Notes: a model not told the origin generated them from the sequence alone. A stretch of DNA of 6,493 bases from an uncultured Flavobacteriales bacterium (GCA_946886085.1 CAMPHX010000077.1:1-6493), one strand, 5' to 3'. Counted from the first letter of the stretch, positions 1 to 6,493 are shown. Translations and numbers: made by a program.

Positions 1-13
1 GAGCTACATCCAC
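1..13 (-). tRNA. Partial tRNA gene, 5' end only (possibly tRNA-His)
   Basis: Read on the minus strand from 13 to 1, the sequence is GTGGATGTAGCTC. This fits a tRNA start: a seven-base 5' acceptor strand, then TA at positions 8-9, then GCTC opening the D-stem. The base just upstream (position 14, minus strand G) could be the extra G(-1) typical of tRNA-His, and the acceptor strand resembles what I recall of Bacteroidota tRNA-His. The anticodon, the 3' acceptor strand and the T-arm lie outside the window, so the identity is a guess. Support comes from a TAnnTTTG promoter box 13 bases upstream, which gives a sensible short precursor leader. With only 13 bases visible, chance similarity cannot be excluded. 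Confidence 0.5.
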
Positions 14-26
14 CATTTTGAGAGGG

Positions 27-34
27 CAAATATA
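27..34 (-). promoter_or_regulatory. Bacteroidota-type -7 box for the leftward tRNA
   Basis: The minus strand reads TATATTTG, an exact match to the Bacteroidota primary sigma factor -7 consensus TAnnTTTG. It ends 13 bases before the presumed tRNA start, so transcription would begin about 5-10 bases before the mature 5' end. A TTTG on the same strand (52 to 49) could be the upstream -33 element, but the 14-base spacer is shorter than the usual 19 or so. The upstream half is therefore weak. Confidence 0.5.
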
Positions 35-112
35 CTTTTTTTTTTAAACAAAATAATTCCACTACTATTTTTTATTTTCTAACTTAAAAAATATAGCTGC
101 ACCGCTTTTTCT

Positions 113-120
113 TAACTTTG
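113..120 (+). promoter_or_regulatory. Bacteroidota-type -7 box for copA
   Basis: TAACTTTG matches the TAnnTTTG consensus exactly and ends only six bases before the copA ATG at 127. Transcription should start within a few bases of the ATG, so the mRNA would be leaderless or nearly so. No TTG is present at the expected -33 distance (around 88-95, which is A/T-rich). The promoter may be weak or need an activator, as would suit a metal-induced gene, but that is inference. An imperfect direct repeat of TAACTT (80-85 and 113-118) lies in the same region. No convincing operator palindrome was found. Confidence 0.55.
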
Positions 121-126
121 TAATTG

Positions 127-2244
127 ATGAGCGATAAAAAAAATACTACCCTAAATGTAGAAGGAATGACCTGTGCCAATTGTGCATTAGGCATTAAAAA
201 ACAGTTGGTTAAAAAAGGATTAGAAAACGTAAATGTAAGCTTCTCAACAGGCGAAGTAACTTATGATAGCAATACAAAACTCAATACTCAAGAAATTATT
301 GATAGCATCAACCAATTAGGTTATAAAGTGATTGATGCTCCTAAAGAACAAAAAGGATTATCATCCATTGAGAAAAAATTCTACATTTCGTTAATTTTTA
401 CCATTCCTCTATTCTTACATATGTTTATGCCGCACGATTCCATTTTAAATAATGGCTGGGTACAATTAGCATTGTGTATTCCTGTTTTTTTAATTGGATT
501 ATTTCATTTTGGAAAAAGTGCTTGGGGTTCACTAAAAACTGGTGTTCCTAATATGGATGTGTTGATTACCATAGGATCTACAGCAGCTTTTATTTACAGT
601 ATTGTTGGGATTTACCTCTACTACGGTACACACGAAGCACACAATTATTTATTTTTTGAAACTGCTGCAACCATCATCACCTTAGTATTATTGGGAAATG
701 TATTAGAACATCGTTCGGTAAATCAGACCACCACCGCCATAAAAGAATTAAGCCAGATACAACAAAGTGAAGCAAAAAAAATAATGCCCGATGGCTCTAC
801 AACCATTGTTGGTTATGATGAAATTAATGTGGGAGACATTATTCAGGTAAACAGCGGAGATAAAATAGCTGTTGATGGAGAAATTATTAAAGGTACTGCT
901 ACTATTGATGAATCGATGATTTCCGGAGAAAGTACTCCTGTAGAGAAAGAAATCGGTTCAAAAGTGATTGGCGGAACAGTAATGATGGATGGAAGCATGC
1001 AGTTTAAAGCTGAAAAAGTGGGTAGCGAAACTGTCCTTTCAAAAATTATTGAAATGGTAAAAAATGCCCAACAAAATCAACCAAACATTCAGCGATTAGG
1101 AGATAAAATCAGTGCTATATTCGTTCCTATTGTGTTAGTTATTGCATTACTAACTTTTTTAATTGCTCATTTTGGTTTTGATATTAGCATGCAACAAGCA
1201 TTAATGCAAAGTATCGCTGTATTGGTCATTTCTTGTCCTTGTGCCATGGGGTTAGCAACGCCAACAGCAGTAATGGTAGGAATAGGAAGAGCGGCAAAAA
1301 AAGGAATTTTAATTAAAGGCGGAAGCACACTTGAGTTATTTGCCAATGCTAAAAATATGGTATTTGACAAAACAGGAACGCTTACCACAGGAAAGTTTTC
1401 TATAAAAAGAACCAAACTGTACGCTTCTGTTGAAGAGCAAGAACTTAAAAACATACTTTTTAGCATAGAACAACATTCTTCGCATCCAATTGCTCAATCT
1501 ATTGTAGCTTATTTAAAACCAGATGCTACACTTATTGATTTTCCTACTATTAATGAAATAAAAGGCGTGGGTTTAGAAGCTTTTGATAAAGAAAATAATC
1601 ACTATCAAGTAGGTTCATTTAGAATTGATGAGACACAAACCAAAGACAATCAACACGCTATTTTCATTTTTAAAAACAAGGAACTTATTGCCGGAGTTGA
1701 TATTGAAGATGAATTGAAGCAACATGTTCCTGAAACCATTTCCTTACTAAATAAACAAGGCTTAAATACAATTTTGTTAAGTGGAGATGTTCAGCAAAAA
1801 TGTGAAGAACTGGCTACCAAAATAAATATTAAAACTGTTTATAGCGAACAACTTCCTGAACAGAAATTAGCAAAAATTGATGAATTAGAAAAACAATCGC
1901 CAACGGTAATGGTAGGCGATGGAATAAATGATGCCCCTGCACTTACTAATGCTTCTGTAGGTATTTCGATGAGTAAAGCCACACAAGTAGCGGTGCATAG
2001 TGCTCAAATTGTTTTACTTAATGATAAAGACTTATCTCAAGTATATGAAGCGTATTTAATAAGTAAACACACCTTAATTACCATTAAGCAAAATTTATTC
2101 TGGGCATTTTTCTATAATGTTTTAGCAATACCTGTTGCCGCTTTTGGTTTTTTAAATCCTATGGTAGCAGCTTTAGCAATGGCTTTCTCAGATGTAATTG
2201 TTGTGGGAAATTCTATACGATTAAAGACTAAGAAATTGAAGTAA
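127..2244 (+). CDS. copA: Copper-transporting P1B-type ATPase (CopA)
   Basis: This inner membrane pump uses ATP to export Cu(I) from the cytoplasm. The 705-residue protein has one N-terminal metal-binding domain (about 5-70) with GMTCANC, Cys16 and Cys19. Two helix pairs follow, including the NMD motif (Met143-Asp144) at the expected metal entry site. The actuator domain carries SGES (266-269), the family's usual TGES with Ser for Thr. Next come the transport site CPC (370-372), the phosphorylated Asp414 in DKTGTLT, the HP dipeptide (453-454), GDGIND (597-602), and the last two helices with Tyr663-Asn664 and MAFSD (685-689). CPC plus YN points to the Cu(I)/Ag(I) class. The final motif has Asp where the textbook MxxSS has Ser. 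The ATG at 127 is preferred to the TTG at 124, which would only add one residue. The gene stands alone: a tRNA diverges upstream, and the downstream operon converges with two bases between the stops. No frameshift or missing catalytic residue was seen. Confidence 0.95.
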   Translation: MSDKKNTTLNVEGMTCANCALGIKKQLVKKGLENVNVSFSTGEVTYDSNTKLNTQEIIDSINQLGYKVIDAPKEQKGLSSIEKKFYISLIFTIPLFLHMFMPHDSILNNGWVQLALCIPVFLIGLFHFGKSAWGSLKTGVPNMDVLITIGSTAAFIYSIVGIYLYYGTHEAHNYLFFETAATIITLVLLGNVLEHRSVNQTTTAIKELSQIQQSEAKKIMPDGSTTIVGYDEINVGDIIQVNSGDKIAVDGEIIKGTATIDESMISGESTPVEKEIGSKVIGGTVMMDGSMQFKAEKVGSETVLSKIIEMVKNAQQNQPNIQRLGDKISAIFVPIVLVIALLTFLIAHFGFDISMQQALMQSIAVLVISCPCAMGLATPTAVMVGIGRAAKKGILIKGGSTLELFANAKNMVFDKTGTLTTGKFSIKRTKLYASVEEQELKNILFSIEQHSSHPIAQSIVAYLKPDATLIDFPTINEIKGVGLEAFDKENNHYQVGSFRIDETQTKDNQHAIFIFKNKELIAGVDIEDELKQHVPETISLLNKQGLNTILLSGDVQQKCEELATKINIKTVYSEQLPEQKLAKIDELEKQSPTVMVGDGINDAPALTNASVGISMSKATQVAVHSAQIVLLNDKDLSQVYEAYLISKHTLITIKQNLFWAFFYNVLAIPVAAFGFLNPMVAALAMAFSDVIVVGNSIRLKTKKLK

Positions 2245-2249
2245 GATTA
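2242..2249. other. Convergent stop-to-stop junction
   Basis: The copA stop TAA occupies 2242-2244. The stop of the leftward TolC-type gene occupies 2249-2247 on the minus strand. Only two bases lie between them, and a short palindrome GATTAATC (2245-2252) covers the junction. There is no room for a conventional hairpin and T-tract terminator outside coding sequence, so each transcript probably ends inside the opposing gene. Confidence 0.9.
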
Positions 2250-3656
2250 ATCAGCATTTAGTATTCCTAGTGCAAAATCTGTGGTAAGTCGTGCTTTCTG
2301 GTTTTTAGCAATTAACTCAATATATTTCAATTGCGTATTAATGTAACCCAATTCTCTGGCATTTACCATAAACAAAGAACTTTCTCCAGCCTCAAATTTT
2401 TGTTTTTCGCCATTTAATAATTGTAAGTAATCTTTAACTGTTTTGGCATATAAATTAGCCTGATTAAAAGAGGTTCCCAATTCATTCATAGCTGCTATAG
2501 CTTTGTAATTGATAACTGCTTTTTTATTGTCAAAATCAAGTTTGGTTTCATTAATTTTTAATTGAGCAATTTTTAAATCTCCTCGTTCTTTTCTTAAGAA
2601 CAAAGGCATGCTAAACTCCAACCCCCAGTTGTAATTATTGGTATTATAATCTGCAAAAGCATCATTACCTAAAGGAGCTGTAATGGCATTATATTTTAAG
2701 TTTAGCTTAGGTTTAATCATTTCTTGTTTTAGTCTTCTATCTAACTGAAGTTGTTGTAACCTAAACTCATATTGAGCCAATTCGGGATGGGTTAATGAAA
2801 TGCTGTCTAATTGAGCTATTAAATTTCCTGAAACCGCTAATGGTTCAACCATTTCTATCGTAAGTGGAATAGTATTTTCATCAATTTCTAACGGAATAAT
2901 ACCTTCATCCCACAAATAAACAGAAAGTAAGGCGGTTGTGTTTTTATAGTTTAATTCCGCTTGTTGATAGTTAAGCATACGATTTTGAACTTGTATGCTT
3001 GCCTCCACAGTATCGATTAATGGCACATCGCCAAATTTTGCATTTTGCTTTACTGCCTCAAACCTTTCCTCAGCTAAGCTTAAAGCTTCTTCATAAATTT
3101 TCAACGTATGGAAAGCATTAAACCATTCCCAGTAAGTATTTCCTGCATTATATAACAACTCATTATAAATAATTTGACGTTCTGATTGGGTGCTTTTTAC
3201 AAAAATTTTAGCTTTATTTAATTCAGCTCTTCGTTCATCAATAAATAATCCCTGACCAATATTTAAAGACGCACCGGCATACCACAAACCTGCATTTGGC
3301 ACATTATTTTGAGGATTTAAAAACACGCCTTTATTACGTTCATACCCTCCTCCAAATTCAAGTCCGTACCAAGTAGGAATTTTCAAGCCACTATTGTTAA
3401 GGTTGTAGTACTGTTTATCATCAAAATATTTTTGTGAAATTTCTGAAAACACTTTAGGATCAAACATTCCTCTTGACTTTTGTAAATAAGCTTCTCCTAA
3501 TTCCAACTGTAGTTCGGCTTGTTTTGCAATGGGATGATTTCTCTTCACTAAACGCATAAATTCATTAAAAGCCAAGGGTTTTGGTTCAATAGATTGAGCC
3601 AACAACTCAGCACTAAAAACAACTAAAAATAATATGACGAGTGTTTTTCTTAACAT
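2247..3656 (-). CDS. TolC-type outer membrane efflux protein
   Basis: This is the outer membrane channel of a tripartite exporter. The 469-residue protein opens with a signal peptide: MLRK, a hydrophobic stretch to about residue 18, and likely cleavage after Ala20 or Gln21. The mature part shows the family's two-fold internal repeat. Each half begins with an NHP/THP-type helix start (HPIAKQA at 41, HPELAQY at 290). Each half then has a beta hairpin that crosses the membrane, followed by a long helix. The second half carries GLEFSMPLFLRKERGDL (345-361) and the typical late motif FEAGESSLFMVNARE (421-435), whose first-half counterpart is KFGDVPLIDTVEA (207-219). The length is normal for the family. 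The ATG overlaps the stop of the upstream fusion-protein gene by one base (TAATG), so translation is probably coupled, and no Shine-Dalgarno sequence is seen. It is the last gene of the operon in this window. It is not a CusC partner by context, because no RND pump gene is present. Confidence 0.93.
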   Translation of the reverse strand: MLRKTLVILFLVVFSAELLAQSIEPKPLAFNEFMRLVKRNHPIAKQAELQLELGEAYLQKSRGMFDPKVFSEISQKYFDDKQYYNLNNSGLKIPTWYGLEFGGGYERNKGVFLNPQNNVPNAGLWYAGASLNIGQGLFIDERRAELNKAKIFVKSTQSERQIIYNELLYNAGNTYWEWFNAFHTLKIYEEALSLAEERFEAVKQNAKFGDVPLIDTVEASIQVQNRMLNYQQAELNYKNTTALLSVYLWDEGIIPLEIDENTIPLTIEMVEPLAVSGNLIAQLDSISLTHPELAQYEFRLQQLQLDRRLKQEMIKPKLNLKYNAITAPLGNDAFADYNTNNYNWGLEFSMPLFLRKERGDLKIAQLKINETKLDFDNKKAVINYKAIAAMNELGTSFNQANLYAKTVKDYLQLLNGEKQKFEAGESSLFMVNARELGYINTQLKYIELIAKNQKARLTTDFALGILNAD

Positions 3657-3658
3657 TA
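3654..3658 (-). promoter_or_regulatory. Stop/start overlap TAATG coupling two genes
   Basis: On the minus strand the fusion-protein stop TAA (3658-3656) and the TolC-type start ATG (3656-3654) share one A. No purine-rich Shine-Dalgarno motif precedes the ATG, so reinitiation by terminating ribosomes is the likely way the channel gene is translated. Confidence 0.8.
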
Positions 3659-5014
3659 TTCTTGCGTAGTTTGTGAAACACTATTTTCTTCATTATAATC
3701 GTAATAATCTGGAGGGAAGCCATTTAAATTTCGCCATAGTTCGTACCAAATAGGAACATCTTTTAATAACGCTATTCCATTTGCTCCAGAACCAACCCTA
3801 AGTGCTTCTGGCCATTTTACATCATCTTTATCCGGAGCTACTAAAATTCTATATTTACCATTTTCACTTATAAAATTATCTATTGCTATTACTTTTCCTC
3901 CGTAAGTCCCATATGAAACATTTGGCCATCCCGAAAACACCACTGAAGGCCAACCGTCAAAAATAAAACGCACTTTTTGTCCTTTGTTAACTAATGGTAA
4001 ATCAAATGGTTTTATATACATTTCTACTGCCAAATCATATTTAGCAGGCATTATACTTACCATTTCCTCTCCTTCTTTTATGGTTTCTCCAATTCCCGAA
4101 CGAATAGCTTTAGTAACGTAGCCCGTTTGTGGAGCTGTAATGTAATACATCCCCTTACGAACAGAATAATTCATGTATTGATTTTGCATTTTAGTAACTA
4201 CTGCTTCAGCATCATACATATTAGATAATGCTGCGTACTTTTCAGATTCGGCTTTTGATAGCTTATCACGATATTGATTAATAATAGAATTAATTTCAAC
4301 CTGAGCATTAATCAATTCATTTCTGCTAGTCAGTAATTTATTCTCTGCACTTATCATTTTCGCCTGAGTTTCTTGTAATTTCAATTTTCTACTTTCTAAA
4401 TCAGTAAGCGATTTCAATCCTTGTTTGTATAGCTCTTCTTGTCGCTCAAATTGTTTTATAGCTATTTGATAATTAGTTTTAGCCGCCTCCAAATCAACAC
4501 TATCCGATAAAATTTTTAATTGAGCTTGCTTAATGTAGTTATTTGCTTGCTCTGTTTTTAATTTTTTTGTTTGAAGTAAGGCGTCAATTTGAGTATCTAA
4601 TGAATTAATCTTATCCATATACGACCTAACCGAAAGCTCTTTAGACTTTATTTGGTCTTCTGTTCTTGATAATAGTTCAGGATCAAAATATTCATCTTTA
4701 ACCTCAGAAATAAACAAGATAGTGTCTCCTTTATTTACAAAATCTCCTTCCTTTACAAACCATTTTTCAATCTTACCTGCAATAACAGAGTTTATGGTTT
4801 GTGGTCGTTGGTCTGGTTGTAAAGTTGTAATATATCCTCTAGAGCGAATATTCTGTGTCCATGGTAAAAAAACCAACATTAATAATACAAAAAACGATAC
4901 CAACAATATTCTGGCAAACACCCTTGCAGCTTTATAATCTGTAGCTTTTGAGAAAGAAATATACTCCTTCATATTAATCTTTCCATCTATTCTATTCGTA
5001 CTTAAATTGAGCAT
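3656..5014 (-). CDS. HlyD-family membrane fusion protein
   Basis: This periplasmic adaptor links the inner membrane ABC subunit to the TolC-type channel. From the ATG at 5014 it has 452 residues. There is a short cytoplasmic N-terminus and one membrane helix (about 30-52). The first half of the lipoyl-like domain spans 60-104, with AGKIEKWFVKEGDFVNKGD as its core. A very long coiled-coil hairpin (about 112-287) follows. The second lipoyl half is YYITAPQTGYV to SIMP (291-322). A beta-barrel region then contains a GWP repeat (355-364), FDGWPSVVFSGWP. The hairpin tip carries RQEELYKQGLKS, matching the RxxxLxxxxxxS docking motif (Arg191, Leu195, Ser202). An upstream in-frame ATG at 5038 would give 460 residues but would overlap the ABC gene by 20 bases. 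I chose 5014 because it lies four bases past the ABC stop, behind A-rich sequence, and begins MLNLSTNRID, a start I recall from relatives. A later Met at 4972 is possible but less likely. Confidence 0.92.
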   Translation of the reverse strand: MLNLSTNRIDGKINMKEYISFSKATDYKAARVFARILLVSFFVLLMLVFLPWTQNIRSRGYITTLQPDQRPQTINSVIAGKIEKWFVKEGDFVNKGDTILFISEVKDEYFDPELLSRTEDQIKSKELSVRSYMDKINSLDTQIDALLQTKKLKTEQANNYIKQAQLKILSDSVDLEAAKTNYQIAIKQFERQEELYKQGLKSLTDLESRKLKLQETQAKMISAENKLLTSRNELINAQVEINSIINQYRDKLSKAESEKYAALSNMYDAEAVVTKMQNQYMNYSVRKGMYYITAPQTGYVTKAIRSGIGETIKEGEEMVSIMPAKYDLAVEMYIKPFDLPLVNKGQKVRFIFDGWPSVVFSGWPNVSYGTYGGKVIAIDNFISENGKYRILVAPDKDDVKWPEALRVGSGANGIALLKDVPIWYELWRNLNGFPPDYYDYNEENSVSQTTQE

Positions 5015-5021
5015 TTTCTTA
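5012..5021 (-). promoter_or_regulatory. ABC/fusion-protein gene junction with four-base spacer
   Basis: The ABC gene ends in TAA (5021-5019). GAAA follows, then the chosen ATG of the fusion protein (5014-5012). The stretch leading into it is A-rich (CAAAAAAGATAAGAAA), which is typical of Bacteroidota translation starts that do not use a Shine-Dalgarno sequence. The spacing decides the start and indicates a single transcript. Confidence 0.65.
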
Positions 5022-6493
5022 TCTTTTTTGAAATACATTAAACAATAATCCTTCTTTATTTAAAGCATCGTAAGAACCATAACCTATTGTTTGTCCTTTT
5101 TCTAAAACAAGTATAGCATCAAATTTTTTTGCAATATCCAAATCATCAGTCACTGCAATAATAGACCAAGTTTTATCTTCAGCAAAAATGTAATCTAAAA
5201 AGCGTTGTTTATCAATTAGCGGCAATTGTTTGTAGTTATCTTCCAGTAATAATAATCTTTGTTCTCCAACTATAGCTCTTGCTAAAATAATTTTTAAACG
5301 AATACTTTTTGGTAAATTTTTTCCCTCGGAAAGAAGCACAGTATTGTAACCTTGAGGTTGAGCTTCTATATAATCAATCAACCCTAAAATAGTTGCAGCA
5401 TTTTTAATATCCTCAATAGTAATTGACTTTTTGCCAATTGAAATATTTTCAGCTATTGTACCTTTAAAAATGTCTTCTCTAGAAAAATTATCTCCAATAT
5501 ATGTTCTCAAATTTTCTTTACACAGACTATTAATTGGATATCCATCAAACACAATTGAACCATTAAACTCCTCATAAAGTCCGGCAATTAATTGCAACAA
5601 AAATGATTTTCCGGCACCACTTGCACCAACAACACTTAGTTTTTCTCCTTTATGTAAGGTAAAACTAATATCGCTAACAATAGGTGTTTTTTCATCTTTA
5701 AATTGATAGCTTAAATTTTTCACTTTAATCTCAACACCATTATCCTCCTTATTAAGTTTAGTTCCTTTATCCTCTTCTAAAGGTAAATCCGTTACTAAAC
5801 CAATTTTCTCAACAGCAGTTAACACATCATAAATGGTTTCCATGCTTAGAATTAATTTTTCTACTGAAGCCAATACCAAAATGATGATAATTTCTGAAGC
5901 CACAAACTGACCAATATTCATTTGTTGATTTATTACCAAAGCACCACCTATAAGTAGTAATCCAGCAGCAATAATTACTTTAAACCCTACTAAGTTGATA
6001 TACTGAGTCATTAATGTTTTAAAATGAGCTTTTCTATAATGAAGATAACCCAATACTTTTTCATCTGTTTTTGTTAAAGGCAAATCTGTTTTACCTGCTA
6101 GTTTAAAAGTAGAAGTAGTTCTAGCAACTTCTTCTAACCAATGAGCCACTTCGTATTTATAAGTCGATTCTGATAAACTTGTTTTTATCCCTTTTGGGAT
6201 TGTATATTTAAAAATGAGATAAACTATTATCACTAAAACCAAACTAAACATAATGAAAACAGGATGGTAGAGAGATAATAGAATTAACCCAAAAACAATT
6301 TGTAAAGAGGCACTCGAAAAATCCATGATGATTTTTGCCAACCCTTTTTGAACAGAAAGTGTATCAAAAAAACGATTGACTAGTTCCGGCACATAATGCT
6401 TATCTACCGATTCAGATTTAATTCTGGGAATTCGATAAGCAAACTCAAAAGCAGAACGAGTAAATATTTTTTGTTGTAGATTTTCTGTAATAG
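5019..6493 (-). CDS. ABC exporter subunit with degenerate ATPase domain, 5' end cut off
   Basis: This is an inner membrane ABC exporter half with a fused ATPase domain. The reading frame stays open to the window edge: upstream of the GTG at 6392, 33 more complete codons read as good protein (ITENLQQKIFTRSAFEFAYR and on). The GTG is therefore not the start; about 490 residues are visible and perhaps 70 are missing. The visible part starts after the second helix of a type I exporter fold. Hydrophobic pairs follow at roughly 57-97 and 165-215, then the ATPase domain from about 253. Walker A is intact (GASGAGKS, 5604-5627), and a Tyr in LSYQF fits the A-loop. The other motifs deviate: no Gln in the Q-loop region (FSREDIF, near 5466-5486), LPKSI for LSGGQ (5301-5315), LLLLED for LLLLDE (Glu-Asp at 5238-5243), no SALD, and AVTDDL where the switch His is expected (5139-5156). 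The frame is clean, with no stops or frameshift, so it is not an obvious pseudogene. No peptidase C39 domain is visible, though the N-terminus is unseen. It is the first visible gene of the operon with the fusion protein and channel. Confidence 0.9.
   Translation of the reverse strand, partial: ITENLQQKIFTRSAFEFAYRIPRIKSESVDKHYVPELVNRFFDTLSVQKGLAKIIMDFSSASLQIVFGLILLSLYHPVFIMFSLVLVIIVYLIFKYTIPKGIKTSLSESTYKYEVAHWLEEVARTTSTFKLAGKTDLPLTKTDEKVLGYLHYRKAHFKTLMTQYINLVGFKVIIAAGLLLIGGALVINQQMNIGQFVASEIIIILVLASVEKLILSMETIYDVLTAVEKIGLVTDLPLEEDKGTKLNKEDNGVEIKVKNLSYQFKDEKTPIVSDISFTLHKGEKLSVVGASGAGKSFLLQLIAGLYEEFNGSIVFDGYPINSLCKENLRTYIGDNFSREDIFKGTIAENISIGKKSITIEDIKNAATILGLIDYIEAQPQGYNTVLLSEGKNLPKSIRLKIILARAIVGEQRLLLLEDNYKQLPLIDKQRFLDYIFAEDKTWSIIAVTDDLDIAKKFDAILVLEKGQTIGYGSYDALNKEGLLFNVFQKR

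Noticed and set aside
36..45. Run of ten T as a terminator for the leftward or rightward gene
   Set aside because: No GC-rich hairpin precedes it on either strand, and it lies between divergent promoters, where no transcript is expected to end.
95..106. Possible operator AGC...GCT upstream of copA
   Set aside because: Only three base pairs match in the arms. It does not resemble any known copper-regulator site that I can defend.
136..143. Run of eight A near the copA start as a phase-variation tract
   Set aside because: It encodes ordinary Lys-Lys-Asn codons in AT-rich DNA, and runs of this length are common by chance here. The frame is intact.
1167..1466. Minus-strand open frame of 99 codons inside copA
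   Set aside because: It lies wholly within the strongly supported copA frame, over the CPC and DKTGTLT regions, and its translation resembles no known family. It is a shadow frame.
2245..2252. GATTAATC palindrome as a bidirectional terminator
   Set aside because: A four-base-pair A/T-rich arm with no loop cannot form a stable RNA hairpin.
4722..4937. Plus-strand open frame of 71 codons inside the fusion-protein gene
   Set aside because: It is antisense to the membrane helix and first lipoyl half of the adaptor. No independent start signal or recognisable product was seen.
2247..5038. CusC/CusB-like copper efflux partners for CopA
   Set aside because: The adaptor has an N-terminal membrane helix and HlyD features, its operon partner is an ABC subunit rather than an RND pump, and no Met-rich copper motifs were seen. 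Proximity to copA is on the opposite strand, with separate transcription.
5019..6493. ABC gene as a pseudogene because of lost catalytic motifs
   Set aside because: The frame is uninterrupted, Walker A is perfect, the membrane region is well formed and the operon junctions are tight. This fits a divergent functional protein better than decay.

Overview
The window looks like AT-rich chromosomal DNA of a member of the Bacteroidota, most likely a flavobacterium-like lineage. The reasons are the TAnnTTTG promoter boxes, gene starts preceded by A-rich sequence with no Shine-Dalgarno motif, and protein sequences of a recognisably Bacteroidota style. The species cannot be named from this alone.

Layout. 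Positions 1-13 appear to be the first bases of a tRNA gene read leftward off the window edge, with its own TAnnTTTG promoter box at 27-34. A short divergent intergenic region (about 14-126) also carries a rightward TAnnTTTG box at 113-120. This box sits immediately before copA (127-2244, + strand), a complete copper-transporting P1B-type ATPase with one metal-binding domain. Only two bases separate the copA stop from the stop of a convergent leftward operon that fills the rest of the window. In transcription order the operon is: an ABC exporter subunit (5019-6493, 5' end cut by the window edge), a HlyD-type membrane fusion protein (start chosen at 5014, end 3656) and a TolC-type outer membrane protein (3656-2247). 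The junctions are 4 bases apart and then overlapping (TAATG), so translation is probably coupled.

How the parts work together. The three leftward genes encode the inner membrane, periplasmic and outer membrane parts of one tripartite ABC export machine. A clear RxxxLxxxxxxS docking motif at the tip of the fusion protein's coiled-coil hairpin supports docking on a TolC partner. No substrate gene is visible. CopA exports Cu(I) from the cytoplasm and is a separate transcription unit on the opposite strand. Nothing in the sequence ties the exporter to copper.

The most unusual feature is the ABC subunit's nucleotide-binding domain. It keeps Walker A, but the Q-loop, LSGGQ signature, Walker B Asp, catalytic Glu, D-loop and H-loop positions are all altered. 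I found no clear evidence of a wholly new system, mobile element, CRISPR array or riboswitch.
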